The translations under genes were made by a program, and so were the position numbers. Positions 1 through 8,851 of a stretch of DNA of 64,000 nt are shown here, one piece after another. Within the stretch, counting starts at the first letter, position 1; the number at the start of each line of letters is the position of its first letter. The notes under the pieces are model-generated. The model was given only the letters and a program-made list of their open reading frames with translations. It was not told the DNA's origin and ran no database searches. This stretch comes from JADJGC01 sp964576925 (lineage in GTDB: Bacteria; Zixibacteria; MSB-5A5; CAIYYT01), in assembly GCA_964576925.1 (NCBI GenBank), contig CAZNWJ010000001.1, forward strand, positions 496,001 through 560,000. The letters are read 5' to 3'.

Positions 1-906
1 TGACGTCACCGGAAACAGCGCCGAACTTGTGGAGCCCGCAACGTAGACTGTATCCTGAAAGACCCGTACTGCCGTTCCTTCATCTCCGCCCGCGGCACCT
101 AAGTACGTACTAAACACGAGGCCCGGCGCTAACGCGATTGCCTGCGATTGGTCTTGACCGCCGTAAAACGCGAGTCCCAGAGTGCTGCTGTCCAAAAGGC
201 GTGTACATATCCCTCTGATTCTATTGTCACCGCTGGTTGAGCCGTGGACTGGCGGCGCCATCGTCTCAAGGTCACCCCAAGGAGTTTCGAGCTGCAGCTT
301 GCCGTCGCCGTCGATCAGTAGTGAAGACACGTTGTCATACACGATTAGCACTTGGCCCAGGTCGGCACCGGGAGAAATCTCAAGCTTACATTCAAGCTGC
401 TGGTTGGCATTCGCGAATGTTAGATTGATACCATCAAAGATGTTTTCATAGGTGATCGATTCGTAATTCGGAACGTCAGTACGCCACTTAGCTGGATCGT
501 CACCAAGGAAATAGTTGCACTTGTAGTCGATGAGACGGTCGGCGCGTACATGAACATCTGGGTTGAGATTTTTGAAGCGTGCCCTTATCATCAAAACCTC
601 GTATTCGGCGGGCGCGGGAATCGCTTCCGCCACCGACGCCGCGTCGAAAGGCGAGGTTTCTGGGGTGCTCTTTCCTCGTGTGAACTGGTAATAGACTCCG
701 TCTTTCGCAAACCAGTAGACCGTACCCCGATCGCTGGCGCGGAACAGGATTTCGTCGGGCCATTGCCCCAGGTTTTTTGTGAACGTCGCCGGCATCTCGG
801 TGAGATAGCGTTTTGCTTCGACCATCGTGCCGGCCGTCGTTGCGGCTGAAGTCCCCATGAGCATTAGGCTCATTGCAAGCATGCTTAACTTAATCCACCT
901 CTTCAT
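1..906 (-). CDS. Exported SBBP/beta-propeller-type protein, C-terminus cut by window edge
   Basis: The frame is open from an ATG at 906 to the window edge, giving 302 codons of a longer protein. AAGGAG lies about 9 bases upstream of the ATG. The N-terminus has a Lys/Arg start and a hydrophobic segment ending near ATTAG, a likely signal peptide. It is followed by a FTKNLGQWPDEILFRA block and a YFLGDDPAKWRTDVP block, typical of the N-terminal domain found before SBBP beta-propeller repeats in secreted bacterial proteins. Near the edge, VFSTYLGAAGGDEG and VYVAGSTSS look like the first SBBP repeat. It is the last gene seen of a leftward run of exported proteins (2967 to 1). A surface or secreted role is inferred; the substrate is unknown. 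A C-terminal dockerin or sorting domain may lie beyond the edge. Confidence 0.8.
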   Translation of the reverse strand, partial: MKRWIKLSMLAMSLMLMGTSAATTAGTMVEAKRYLTEMPATFTKNLGQWPDEILFRASDRGTVYWFAKDGVYYQFTRGKSTPETSPFDAASVAEAIPAPAEYEVLMIRARFKNLNPDVHVRADRLIDYKCNYFLGDDPAKWRTDVPNYESITYENIFDGINLTFANANQQLECKLEISPGADLGQVLIVYDNVSSLLIDGDGKLQLETPWGDLETMAPPVHGSTSGDNRIRGICTRLLDSSTLGLAFYGGQDQSQAIALAPGLVFSTYLGAAGGDEGTAVRVFQDTVYVAGSTSSALFPVTS

Positions 907-1031
907 GGAGGATTTCTCCTTAGCTGCATTGGTGACGTGCATCAATTCATAGTCCTTGCTTCTCAAGGCCAATATCGGCCACTCTTTAACTCAGGCGGCT
1001 CGGCCTCAAGGCAAGTCCCTTTTTGCCGCCG

Positions 1032-1490
1032 CTAACAGTGCGGGGGTGGTCCGCCTGCGAAGATGTAATTAATCAGAAGGACGGCGTCAGATATCGAGAT
1101 GAGATCATTGCCGTCTGCATCCCCCCGGCACAGCGGATAGGGTGCAAGACCACCACCAAAAATGTAGGTGATCAGGAAGACGGCGTCCGAGATAGTGAAA
1201 AAGCCATTGGCATCAGCATCCCCGCACAAGCTGCATGCCGTCGAGTCAGTGGGTTGCCAGTAACCTGAACCCATCCGGTAGTTCCCCGAAGTTCCGAAAC
1301 CGACGGCAGCCTGACCAACTGTTCCGGCGACTTGATATCCGGAGGAAGTGCCAGTCTCGTTTCCGCCTGACGCAACGACTTCCCAGTCTATTTTCTTCGC
1401 CGCAAATGCTTCGGTGTGCCCTCCGACCAGGGTGTCGAACAGAATCACCATGGCGACGCCGACCAAGTTACAGAGAGTATTCGATGTCAT
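1032..1490 (-). CDS. Small exported dockerin type I protein
   Basis: A 152-residue protein with a hydrophobic N-terminal export signal, then a short beta-rich domain (SGYQVAGTVGQAAVGFG, YRMGSGYWQP) and two Ca-binding dockerin repeats at about residues 88-150. Both repeats carry the GDADGN/GDADAN loop and an SDAVxLIxYIF helix. Dockerins bind cohesin domains, so the protein is probably displayed or assembled at the cell surface; no cohesin is visible in this window. Its ATG overlaps the stop of the upstream gene as ATGA, so it is translationally coupled in the leftward operon. It is a clear paralogue of the protein at 13261-13719, which follows the paralogue of the SYQ protein. Confidence 0.85.
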   Translation of the reverse strand: MTSNTLCNLVGVAMVILFDTLVGGHTEAFAAKKIDWEVVASGGNETGTSSGYQVAGTVGQAAVGFGTSGNYRMGSGYWQPTDSTACSLCGDADANGFFTISDAVFLITYIFGGGLAPYPLCRGDADGNDLISISDAVLLINYIFAGGPPPHC

Positions 1491-2002
1491 TTCGGAACTC
1501 CTCCAGTCACGGGTGAAGCCAACTGTGGCGGCTGATGCGAGTTGAAATCGATACCTTGCTCCGCCGGTTTGCGAAAGGCATCCGGGTGAACAAATAATCC
1601 GCGTTCTTCGGAGCGCTTGTCGACTTCTATCTGGATGCGATTTGTATTTGCGAACGGATCTTGTCGAATACCGGTTACTTGCCAGGATGCTCTTGTGTGC
1701 GGCTTATCGGTCATGATGACGAAACGGTTATCGAGGATTTCGTCCACCACGACAGCCTGCGCGAAGCCACCAATCACGGTGAGTTGATAACGAAAGTACC
1801 GGTTGAGGGCGCCAAACCAATCCGGCAAGACAACCGTCGCGTATCCGTTGTCGTCGGCCACCGGATCGGCGTTGCTGTCCATAAGACGACCTTGATAGCT
1901 GATTTTGGACGGGGCCGTGGCTGTGGCAGTTTCCATTGAGAGCAGAATGCTCACAATGCTCAAGAGCCTGAGAGATTTCACAAAAGACATTTCGTACCCC
2001 AT
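1487..2002 (-). CDS. Chimeric or internally deleted exported protein (SYQGRL head joined to a tail domain)
   Basis: About 171 residues from the ATG at 2002, which has AGGAAG 8 bases upstream; an earlier GTG at 2011 overlaps the previous stop as GTGA, and an ATG at 1990 starts directly at the signal peptide. A hydrophobic leader is followed by KISYQGRLMDSNADPVAD, the usual head of SYQGRL-type exported proteins, which normally continues into a beta-sandwich. Here that domain is absent and the sequence jumps to NGYATVVLPDWFGALNRYF, RYQLTVIGGFAQAVV and GIRQDPFANTNRI. In my recollection such blocks form the C-terminal part of larger proteins. The frame is open and tightly coupled to both neighbours, so it is probably still translated. 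Function unknown. Confidence 0.7.
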   Translation of the reverse strand: MGYEMSFVKSLRLLSIVSILLSMETATATAPSKISYQGRLMDSNADPVADDNGYATVVLPDWFGALNRYFRYQLTVIGGFAQAVVVDEILDNRFVIMTDKPHTRASWQVTGIRQDPFANTNRIQIEVDKRSEERGLFVHPDAFRKPAEQGIDFNSHQPPQLASPVTGGVPK

Positions 2003-2007
2003 CACAT

Positions 2008-2967
2008 TCACTTCCTAATGACGAACCTGTTCGTGGTGTAGCAGATCTTGACTATTCCCCACTTGAGTCCGGGGCCCGTCACATCGGCGGGGATGTCCGC
2101 TCGCACGACATATGTCGTATCGGAGAGGTCGGGAATGTTCTGGCTCAGCGAAACGGAAAGCTTCTGCCATCCTCCAGCAGACCCGGACGAAGTAACAGAG
2201 GCGAGTGAAACGGGAGCCGGTTGATTCGAGGCATTGTGAACAATTCGAAACAGTGTGAACGTAATATCCTGGCCAACGTAACTGTCATCAACAAAGGCTT
2301 CCATACCTGTAATTGTGGCGCCAAGCGGGAGGTGTGCCTCGGCGTAAAGCGAAAAAGCAAGTCCATTGAGGGACCAAGCGTAAATCTGTCCAATTCCACA
2401 GTTGTAAGTATAGTTATCAGCGCCATTGCTCTTCACCCAACCTCCGCACGGTGGGATGACATAGCATTCGGTTTTGTTTGGGAATGTGAATCCTTCGTGA
2501 TTCAGCTCTATCCAGTCGAGCGTATCGAGGCCGGGAACTCTGAGTTCACCCGCCGAAGTGATGATGTCGCCGCTCACGCGGTTGCTGACGAACGAATGCG
2601 GCGAACCGCCCAGTTGCGTGCGCGGGGAAATGGTCTGCCCGTCAACGACAATTTCGAGCCAGAGTTCGCGCTCAAACAAGCTGTCAGCAAAGGGGATTAT
2701 GGAACCAAGCTCAACCGAAAACAGGCCCGCTGCCGAGACCGAGACGCTCGGATGCGTTTCCGACCAGAAAAGTGATCGCGCACCGTCGCCCGACTTACTG
2801 GGGGAATCGTACAGCGCGAAAACCATCGGAACGACCGCCTGTTGCGTCCCTCCCGTGGAATCGTAGAGTACTGCTTGATAAGAAATGATTCTCGCCTGGC
2901 CCGTGGCTGCAAACAAGGTCATAAGCAACAGACCACTAAGTGCAACGAGATGCTTCGATCCTGTCAT
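2008..2967 (-). CDS. Exported SYQ-type beta-sandwich protein (paralogue of 12313-13239)
   Basis: 319 residues from the ATG at 2967, preceded by GGAGAAG; the frame extends further upstream to 3027 but only this start leads directly into a signal peptide (hydrophobic stretch ending GQA). The mature protein begins with ISYQAVLYDSTGGTQQ and contains an IYDSPSK-like block (LYDSPSKSG), SVSAAGLFSVELGS and a LWLEIVVDGQTISPRTQL segment. This layout, a short exported domain that compares an output with a reference list, is common in FCB secreted proteins of unknown role. The C-terminal half is a different beta-rich domain ending in a Cys-containing strand and has no sorting signal or dockerin. It is the first gene of the leftward operon. 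Its paralogue at 12313-13239 shares the whole N-terminal domain. Confidence 0.85.
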   Translation of the reverse strand: MTGSKHLVALSGLLLMTLFAATGQARIISYQAVLYDSTGGTQQAVVPMVFALYDSPSKSGDGARSLFWSETHPSVSVSAAGLFSVELGSIIPFADSLFERELWLEIVVDGQTISPRTQLGGSPHSFVSNRVSGDIITSAGELRVPGLDTLDWIELNHEGFTFPNKTECYVIPPCGGWVKSNGADNYTYNCGIGQIYAWSLNGLAFSLYAEAHLPLGATITGMEAFVDDSYVGQDITFTLFRIVHNASNQPAPVSLASVTSSGSAGGWQKLSVSLSQNIPDLSDTTYVVRADIPADVTGPGLKWGIVKICYTTNRFVIRK

Positions 2968-3715
2968 ACGCGTTCTTCTCCAATCTGCTTTCAACCTCTT
3001 GTGGGCCGATCTGCAGCCCGTTAACAATTACCCGTTGTCTCTTGAAGACAGTCTAAACCTCAGGTCCTGCTGTTCCCATCGGCTCAGCCCCGGCAGCACC
3101 ATTACACGGAGCCAGGATTATTGCCACTGCCTGTAGTCGAGATAGATCCCGGATCGTCTGGGGCAACCCCTGCAGTGATTCCTCCCGTCGGTATTTGATC
3201 ACAGTTTTGCGTACCTCAATTTGGCACCCGATCATAGTATCGATCCTCCCTCTTGTTCACGCCGCGGCGACTGCCCCCGCTTTGAGTCACCGCGGCGTGT
3301 TGATTGACAGCCGGCTTCCACTCATACCTCACCGACGCTCACAGTGAGCCGCGAGTCCTGCCGCAACCCTCAGTCTGCCTCGACTCGGGTGAACCGAGCC
3401 GATATGATGAAAACCCAGGACTAGACTGCTACACTACTGATGATCCGTTCGCGATCGTTGATGGTTAGGGTGTTTTCAGTCCTGTTTTGCAAGTCTTGTA
3501 TTAGGTTGGTATGATTTCGAAGGATTCTGTTACAATGAAACTGAGTTTTGTTTGCAGTTTTCGTAAAGCAGGAGCACCCACATTCCGCTTGCCAGACACC
3601 GAATGAGTCTGCAAATTGGAAATGCACAAGTTTCTAGCTGACAGATTGACAACGGCTTAGACAAAGGTGACTTGCCTGTCTGGTTGAAGCGAACTCGACT
3701 GGTACGCTAACTTGC
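2968..3715. other. Divergent intergenic region, no gene seen
   Basis: This stretch separates the leftward exported-protein operon from the rightward sigma factor gene, so promoters for both should lie here. No reading frame in it has a convincing protein or ribosome-binding site. The one clear structure is the perfect inverted repeat at 3258-3299, listed separately. I could not pick out a reliable -35/-10 pair. Confidence 0.6.
3258..3299. repeat. Perfect 10-bp inverted repeat with 22-base spacer
   Basis: CACGCCGCGG at 3258-3267 is matched by CCGCGGCGTG at 3290-3299. It lies between divergent genes, so it does not follow any gene as a terminator would. It could be a protein-binding operator, a relic terminator or a small RNA hairpin. 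Confidence 0.6.
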
Positions 3716-4261
3716 ATGAACGACGACCGCGGTATTCTTAACGCATTCCTAAATCGACTTCTTGAAGGTGAGCGAGAGGCCGTGGCCGCGCTCTCAGTCG
3801 CTATCACTCGCTACCTTTACCGATTCGGTGGGCACCGGCTCGGAGACCCGGAGAATATTAAGGCTGATGTTGTGACAGCCGTAATTCTGAATTTGCAGCG
3901 TCAATCCTTCACGGGTGAGAATCTGAAGCAGTTCAACGCCTACGTGCGTTCAATCGTTCTCAATACCGTGCTCAAAGATATTGACCAGGAACGCCGGATC
4001 GATTTCGGCAACTACTCCGAGATTCATGAACCGCAAACCGGCGATCAGGGCGACGCGATCCTGGATCGTGAGACCGTCAGATTTGTTTTGGATAGAATCG
4101 ACCCAAAATGTCGTGAACTCTTGACACTGAAATTCTTGCAGGATCTAGGCAATGCAGAGATTGCGGCCCAACTCAAACTCCGCGAAGTCACAGTGCGCGT
4201 TCGTATTTATCGTTGTCTGGAGTGCACGCGCGAGATCATGAAGAGACATGGACTATTGTAA
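3716..4261 (+). CDS. ECF-like RNA polymerase sigma factor (module A)
   Basis: 181 residues, the size of an ECF sigma factor. Residues ~25-95 form a sigma-70 region 2-like helical block (YLYRFGGHRLGDPENIKADV ... AYVRSIVLNTVLKDIDQERR), and ~122-178 a region 4 helix-turn-helix (DPKCRELLTLKFLQDLGNAEIA, then a basic recognition helix VTVRVRIYRC). It has no region 3 or 1.1. The family directs RNA polymerase to a small regulon and is usually held by a membrane anti-sigma factor. Such a gene follows 49 bases downstream (4311-5150), so the two probably form one operon and one regulatory pair. The neighbouring TPR-CHAT protein and kinase suggest the signal they handle. Confidence 0.85.
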   Translation: MNDDRGILNAFLNRLLEGEREAVAALSVAITRYLYRFGGHRLGDPENIKADVVTAVILNLQRQSFTGENLKQFNAYVRSIVLNTVLKDIDQERRIDFGNYSEIHEPQTGDQGDAILDRETVRFVLDRIDPKCRELLTLKFLQDLGNAEIAAQLKLREVTVRVRIYRCLECTREIMKRHGLL

Positions 4262-4310
4262 CGATATGCAGAGACCTAGTACCATAATAGTGAAGGATCG
4301 CATTTGACCA

Positions 4311-5150
4311 ATGGCGTGCAATGATCCTCGCTATCAATTACTGCTGGCGGATGCCGCACTGGGACGGCTATCGTCCGGCGAGAAATTCCAGTTCCGCAGT
4401 CATTTGCGGCAGTGTGAATCCTGCCGTGAATTGTTGCTCGCGGGTGCAACTTTAGCGGGAAAAAACACGGAGGATCTCCTGAACGACAGCGCTGCCCACA
4501 TTTCAGAGGCCGAGCTAAACGACTATTATCTCGGCACATTCGTTGGCGATCCGCAACGACTTTCCGAAATCGCCCGCCACCTCGAAGCGTGCGCAGAGTG
4601 TCGCACTGAGCTTGAGTTGCTCATGGACATCGAGCGTCAGATTGAGCTGGTTGCGCAACGCGAGCGCCGCACCGAAGCGATTCCTGCAGCGCCTCGCCCA
4701 ACCCGGCGCCGGATCCTCGGAAATCCAACGCTTGTCTTTACTCTGCTTCTGGTAGTCGCTGTGCCCGCCGTCTGGCTGCTCCAGAGGAATCAGACACCAA
4801 CGCCCGGTGGGAGTGTTGAGATTCCTCAAGCCATTGAGCTCCATGAGACTGCTCGCTCGTCGGGAAACATCCAAACCGTGTACCGTACCAGCGCCGATCA
4901 GTACCTGCACCTGCGTTTCCCGGTGCCGCATCGGGTTCAAACCCACACCTATCAGATCACTACAACGGCTGCCGTTTCGGTCGAGTCGTGGTTGAATTTC
5001 GCCGACGCCGGAACGATCGATGCGCTTATTCACCTAGGTTCAGTTCCGGATGGACGCCTTACCCTCTTGGTGCAAGAAATTGACTCGCAGAATCGTGCAG
5101 ATACTCTCCAGGTTCCTTTTACCATCCAGCTCGAGACCATCCTGAAGTGA
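4311..5150 (+). CDS. Membrane anti-sigma factor with zf-HC2-type zinc fingers (module A)
   Basis: 279 residues. Two HxxxCxxC zinc-binding motifs, HLRQCESC near residue 42 and HLEACAEC near 94, mark a duplicated anti-sigma (zf-HC2/ASD) domain. A basic stretch is followed by one transmembrane helix at about residues 142-162 (LVFTLLLVVAVPAVWLL), and residues 163-279 would face the periplasm as a beta-rich domain. Such proteins sequester the cognate ECF factor until proteolysis or a conformational change frees it. It lies 49 bases after the sigma gene on the same strand and converges with the TPR-CHAT gene, leaving only 32 bases between stops. The pairing with the sigma factor is strong; regulation by the CHAT protein is inferred. 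Confidence 0.85.
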   Translation: MACNDPRYQLLLADAALGRLSSGEKFQFRSHLRQCESCRELLLAGATLAGKNTEDLLNDSAAHISEAELNDYYLGTFVGDPQRLSEIARHLEACAECRTELELLMDIERQIELVAQRERRTEAIPAAPRPTRRRILGNPTLVFTLLLVVAVPAVWLLQRNQTPTPGGSVEIPQAIELHETARSSGNIQTVYRTSADQYLHLRFPVPHRVQTHTYQITTTAAVSVESWLNFADAGTIDALIHLGSVPDGRLTLLVQEIDSQNRADTLQVPFTIQLETILK

Positions 5151-5182
5151 GACCCTTTCGGACTGACACTTGAGATTGCTGG

Positions 5183-8100
5183 TCAGTTCCCGTACACCAC
5201 AAATGCACCCCAGGAATACGGATGCTCCGGGACTCCAGCCTCTCGCTGTGACCGCAAGGCTTGCCGTTGTGCACTGTGCAGAGCGGACGAAAGCCCCCAC
5301 TGCACTCCTTGATAGAATTGGCGCATCAAACGCGCCGTGGATTGGTCGGGGATCTCCCAGAGAGTGCTGATCACGGATTCTGCGCCGGCTAACTGAAAGG
5401 CGCGGCGGAGTCCGAATACACCTTCACCGGCGCTGATCTCCCCCAGACCCGATTCGCAGGCGGAGATGACTACGAATCTGGTCGTATTCAAATTCAGATG
5501 GACGATTTCCTCAGCGACAAGAATGCCATCTTCAAGTTCGCCTGTCTCGCTCTCCGGTAGTGATGCTGCCGCGCCCGCAAGTAGCAAACCGGTGAGTAGG
5601 TGCGGATATTCTCTAGCCACAGTGCGGGAGACACCGGAAAGGCAACCAGAGTCCCATCGAAACGCATGGGTCGCAAGATGGATGGCCACGTTGCCCGGTG
5701 CCAGTCTTTTGAAATTTTCTTCAGTTGCGTTGTCATCAAGCAGCGAGGTTGTCGGACATCCGGCTGTGTGACTCCAGCAATCCATAACCGCACCTACTTC
5801 ATAGCGTGAAGCCGGTAGCGGAGCTACCGCCGTGGACGCGATTGGACAATGGCGCGCTAGCGAACGCGATATTGATGACGACGCGAGCGCATAGGTCGCA
5901 GCCAGCTTTGACTGCTGCGTTGACGCAATGGGTGATCGCTGCCTTTTCTCGAAAGCAGGGTCGCCGACGGCCAAGAGACTCCCCCGCACTTCGCTCGCGG
6001 GCGGAAGCTGGAGAATATCTCGCATGGCGTTTACGTATGAAAACTCATATTTCTCGACCAGATAGCGCGAAGCACTGTCGGGTAGCGCAGCAAAGGATAC
6101 AAGGTGCAGGGCTGCATCCGGAGAGATGAAGACCCGACCAGATTCCGGCAGTAGTGCTTCGAACGGCGACCAGATCAAGTCTTTGATCTGTTGCGCCAAG
6201 GTTAGGTACATAAGTAGATCTTCCGAGTTGATTTGGCCGTCGCTGTGTGCCAGATAAGTGAAATGTCTTTGCAGGCTCGCGACTAAACTGTCAATCAGCG
6301 CTGCCGGTCCGAGTTGATACAAACTGACTCGACCGCGCGTTGAAACAATCGCCGCATAACACGGCTCCGTCGCCATCCTCCCCAAACCACACGCATCGAA
6401 TCGGACGTAGTCGATGCTTGCCTTGTCATCGCCCAAAATTGCTGTCAACTCATCGAAGGACAATCGTGCACGCGGACGGCCGACGATGCCCACCTCCCTG
6501 CTGCTGGACAGGCGTTCTTCCAGGACTTGCTTAGCACCGGCCAATCTGCGGATCTGGCGATCAAGCCCGACGGCGTTCGTGTCGCGAGTCGCAGTCAGGT
6601 ACAGCCGCGACAATCTCATATCGGTGTCGTTGAGCGAATCGATCAACGCCCTGGTTCCCGCGTCGGCGCTGGTGCGCAGTTGATGCTGCCTAAGAAACGC
6701 TACATCAAGAATTGCCGACTTGGTGCCGACCAACTCGGAGAGCAGATTCTTCTCATCGGCCGAGAGAAGTGCCGGCGCTTGCCTCACCCCCTGGCCGGAC
6801 TGATTCGATACCAACCCGGTCATCCGCAGGGTCAGGCAGCGGTCGCGAATGGCGCGCAGTTTCTGTCCGTAAGCGACAGCAAGCCGCTCCGGCATGACGG
6901 CGATTCCGTCGTAAAAACTCGAGAGTGATATCTGAAACGACTGCTGATAAAGGGAGTCCGCCGTCTTGGTATTGGCCAGAGCAAGCTGAATATCACCGCG
7001 CTGCATCAGGGCTTCGGCAACCGCCGATGTCGAGGTCATCTCGTTCTTAGCGGCGATCTGCGTGAGCAAGCCGAGCAAGCTGTCGGCAACGGCGAGTTCC
7101 TGCTGTGCTGCTTTGTTCGCCGCCAGCCGCTGGAGCGGCTCGATTAGTAACATTGAGTGGAAACCAAAGGCAGCAGCACGCTTGCTGATCACCTTCACGA
7201 TCAAGCTATCTGACTTTGGATACTGACGGCGCATCGACAGTAGCGAGGCTTCCGCCAGTAGCAGATCGAGGGGCGGATCGTCTCCGTGGATATCCGATAG
7301 GCGACGCGCCTCCCGCAGCGCTTTTTCAGCCGCGCCAAGCTGACCAAGCTTCAGATGCAATTCGGCAAGCTGGAGGGTGCCGTTGATGACGGCAGGATGA
7401 TCCTCGCCAAGGAACTCCCGCCGCACAGCCACAACTTCCCTCAGCATTCTCAACGCGTCATCGTCGCGCTCCCATTCGATGTAGAGATCCGCCAGATTCT
7501 GCAGAACGGCAACCGTGGTCGCGTCATCGCCCCCCAACACCGACTCAAATCGCGTCCGGGCCTCGCGCCAATAGGGTTCGGCCGCGCTGAGTCGTCCCTG
7601 GTCAAAACACACACGCCCCAATGCGTTCAGGTTTGCCGCAATATCCGGATGGTCCGCCGGAAGTGCTTTACGACGAATCTGGAGTGCCACCGCCAGCAAA
7701 GACTCAGCTTGCGCAAAGCGGCCTGTCTGGCGGTACAAACCCGCCAAGTTCGAGAGCATGGCCGCTACTTCCTGGTGTTCCTCGCCCTGAGTTTTCCTCC
7801 TCAACTCCAAGGCCTTGGTCAGCAGACGATCCGCGCGCGCGTACTCGCCCCGCTGCAACGCAATGTTGCCGATCCGCGAGATGCTGCCTTGCGTTTCGAT
7901 ATCTTCTTCCGCCCGTGTTGCAAGATTAATGTCATACGCCTCCTGCCAGCATTGCTCGGCCAGCTGATTGTCACCGCGACGCCGGTGATAGTCCCCTAAG
8001 CGATTTAGAACGTACCCTACGATCGGCGCATCCGTCGCCACGTATGCGCGGGCTATAGCCAATGCCTCCTGCCCGAGCTGAATCGCCGAATCCTGTGTGC

Positions 8101-8806
8101 TGCGCCCCTTCTGGAAATTCGTAAAGGTGACTTTCGATGCACCCTCGGCCAGATCCATCAACGCTACGATGACCGTATGCGGGTCGCCAACGGGCCGAGC
8201 GCGCCATTCCCCGGCGATCTGCTCGTGTACCTTCCAGGCGTCTTCGATACGGAGCAGGCGAATATAGATCTTTGCCAGCTCGCGCAGGTAGCTATAACGG
8301 TAGAACTGTTCACGTTCGGCGCTACTATCGGCGAGTGCAACTTGCTCCAGCGAATCGGCAATCGAGAGATCCCCGTTCTTTCGAGCCAGAATCGCGAGGC
8401 GCCACCCCAGGTTTCGCCGCGCGATTGTAGCGGTCGGCCACAAACTGACGGCCAGGCTGTCGGCCAGCAGCCAGTGCATCTTCGCCTCAGCTACTCGGAG
8501 ATCCCGGAAATAGTAATCGCCGAGTGCCAGATGAATCACGTACTTAGCGGTGTCCTCGAGTGCGGATCCGGAATCGTGCTCCGCCAGTACGTTGAGCAAC
8601 GCCGCTCTGGCTGAGTCTCCGTGCCATACGGCGCGATGATCCTGAAACGATACATCTCGCGCCAATCGTTCGGCAACATCGATTGAGTCAACCCAGTCAG
8701 CCTTGATCCCGGCTTCAGCCGCCTGGACGGTTGGAGTCGCACTGAATGCGCACACATGCAGCGACATGAGAATTGAAGCAAACCAGTTTGAAATCGAGAC
8801 TGCCAC
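5183..8806 (-). CDS. Exported TPR-CHAT (caspase-like) protein, module A
   Basis: About 1207 residues from a GTG at 8806 that has AAAAGG nearby and leads into a hydrophobic export signal ending VQAA; a TTG at 8851 would add 15 residues without a ribosome-binding site. Residues ~80-620 are tandem tetratricopeptide repeats, many of the 42-residue kinesin-light-chain type (ALELRRKTQGEEHQEVA ... LSNLAGLYRQTGRFAQAESLL). The C-terminal third is a CHAT domain, a clan CD caspase relative, with the expected catalytic pair: His1047 in HLATHA and Cys1117 in SACESGLG. It ends in the usual WGAFVVYGN motif. CHAT proteins can be proteases, but the substrate here is unknown. It converges on the anti-sigma gene and diverges from the kinase gene. 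Confidence 0.9.
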   Translation of the reverse strand: MAVSISNWFASILMSLHVCAFSATPTVQAAEAGIKADWVDSIDVAERLARDVSFQDHRAVWHGDSARAALLNVLAEHDSGSALEDTAKYVIHLALGDYYFRDLRVAEAKMHWLLADSLAVSLWPTATIARRNLGWRLAILARKNGDLSIADSLEQVALADSSAEREQFYRYSYLRELAKIYIRLLRIEDAWKVHEQIAGEWRARPVGDPHTVIVALMDLAEGASKVTFTNFQKGRSTQDSAIQLGQEALAIARAYVATDAPIVGYVLNRLGDYHRRRGDNQLAEQCWQEAYDINLATRAEEDIETQGSISRIGNIALQRGEYARADRLLTKALELRRKTQGEEHQEVAAMLSNLAGLYRQTGRFAQAESLLAVALQIRRKALPADHPDIAANLNALGRVCFDQGRLSAAEPYWREARTRFESVLGGDDATTVAVLQNLADLYIEWERDDDALRMLREVVAVRREFLGEDHPAVINGTLQLAELHLKLGQLGAAEKALREARRLSDIHGDDPPLDLLLAEASLLSMRRQYPKSDSLIVKVISKRAAAFGFHSMLLIEPLQRLAANKAAQQELAVADSLLGLLTQIAAKNEMTSTSAVAEALMQRGDIQLALANTKTADSLYQQSFQISLSSFYDGIAVMPERLAVAYGQKLRAIRDRCLTLRMTGLVSNQSGQGVRQAPALLSADEKNLLSELVGTKSAILDVAFLRQHQLRTSADAGTRALIDSLNDTDMRLSRLYLTATRDTNAVGLDRQIRRLAGAKQVLEERLSSSREVGIVGRPRARLSFDELTAILGDDKASIDYVRFDACGLGRMATEPCYAAIVSTRGRVSLYQLGPAALIDSLVASLQRHFTYLAHSDGQINSEDLLMYLTLAQQIKDLIWSPFEALLPESGRVFISPDAALHLVSFAALPDSASRYLVEKYEFSYVNAMRDILQLPPASEVRGSLLAVGDPAFEKRQRSPIASTQQSKLAATYALASSSISRSLARHCPIASTAVAPLPASRYEVGAVMDCWSHTAGCPTTSLLDDNATEENFKRLAPGNVAIHLATHAFRWDSGCLSGVSRTVAREYPHLLTGLLLAGAAASLPESETGELEDGILVAEEIVHLNLNTTRFVVISACESGLGEISAGEGVFGLRRAFQLAGAESVISTLWEIPDQSTARLMRQFYQGVQWGLSSALHSAQRQALRSQREAGVPEHPYSWGAFVVYGN

Positions 8807-8851
8807 AGACTTCAACCTTTTGTGACTGAACCAGGAATTGATTAAGACCAA

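Noticed and set aside
7355..7999. A 214-residue plus-strand frame inside the TPR-CHAT gene.
   Set aside because: It is the antisense shadow of clear TPR repeats on the minus strand.
3716..8806. A type III-E CRISPR (Craspase) system.
   Set aside because: The TPR-CHAT and sigma parts recall it, but no repeat-spacer array, gRAMP effector or Csx30-like gene is visible anywhere in the window.
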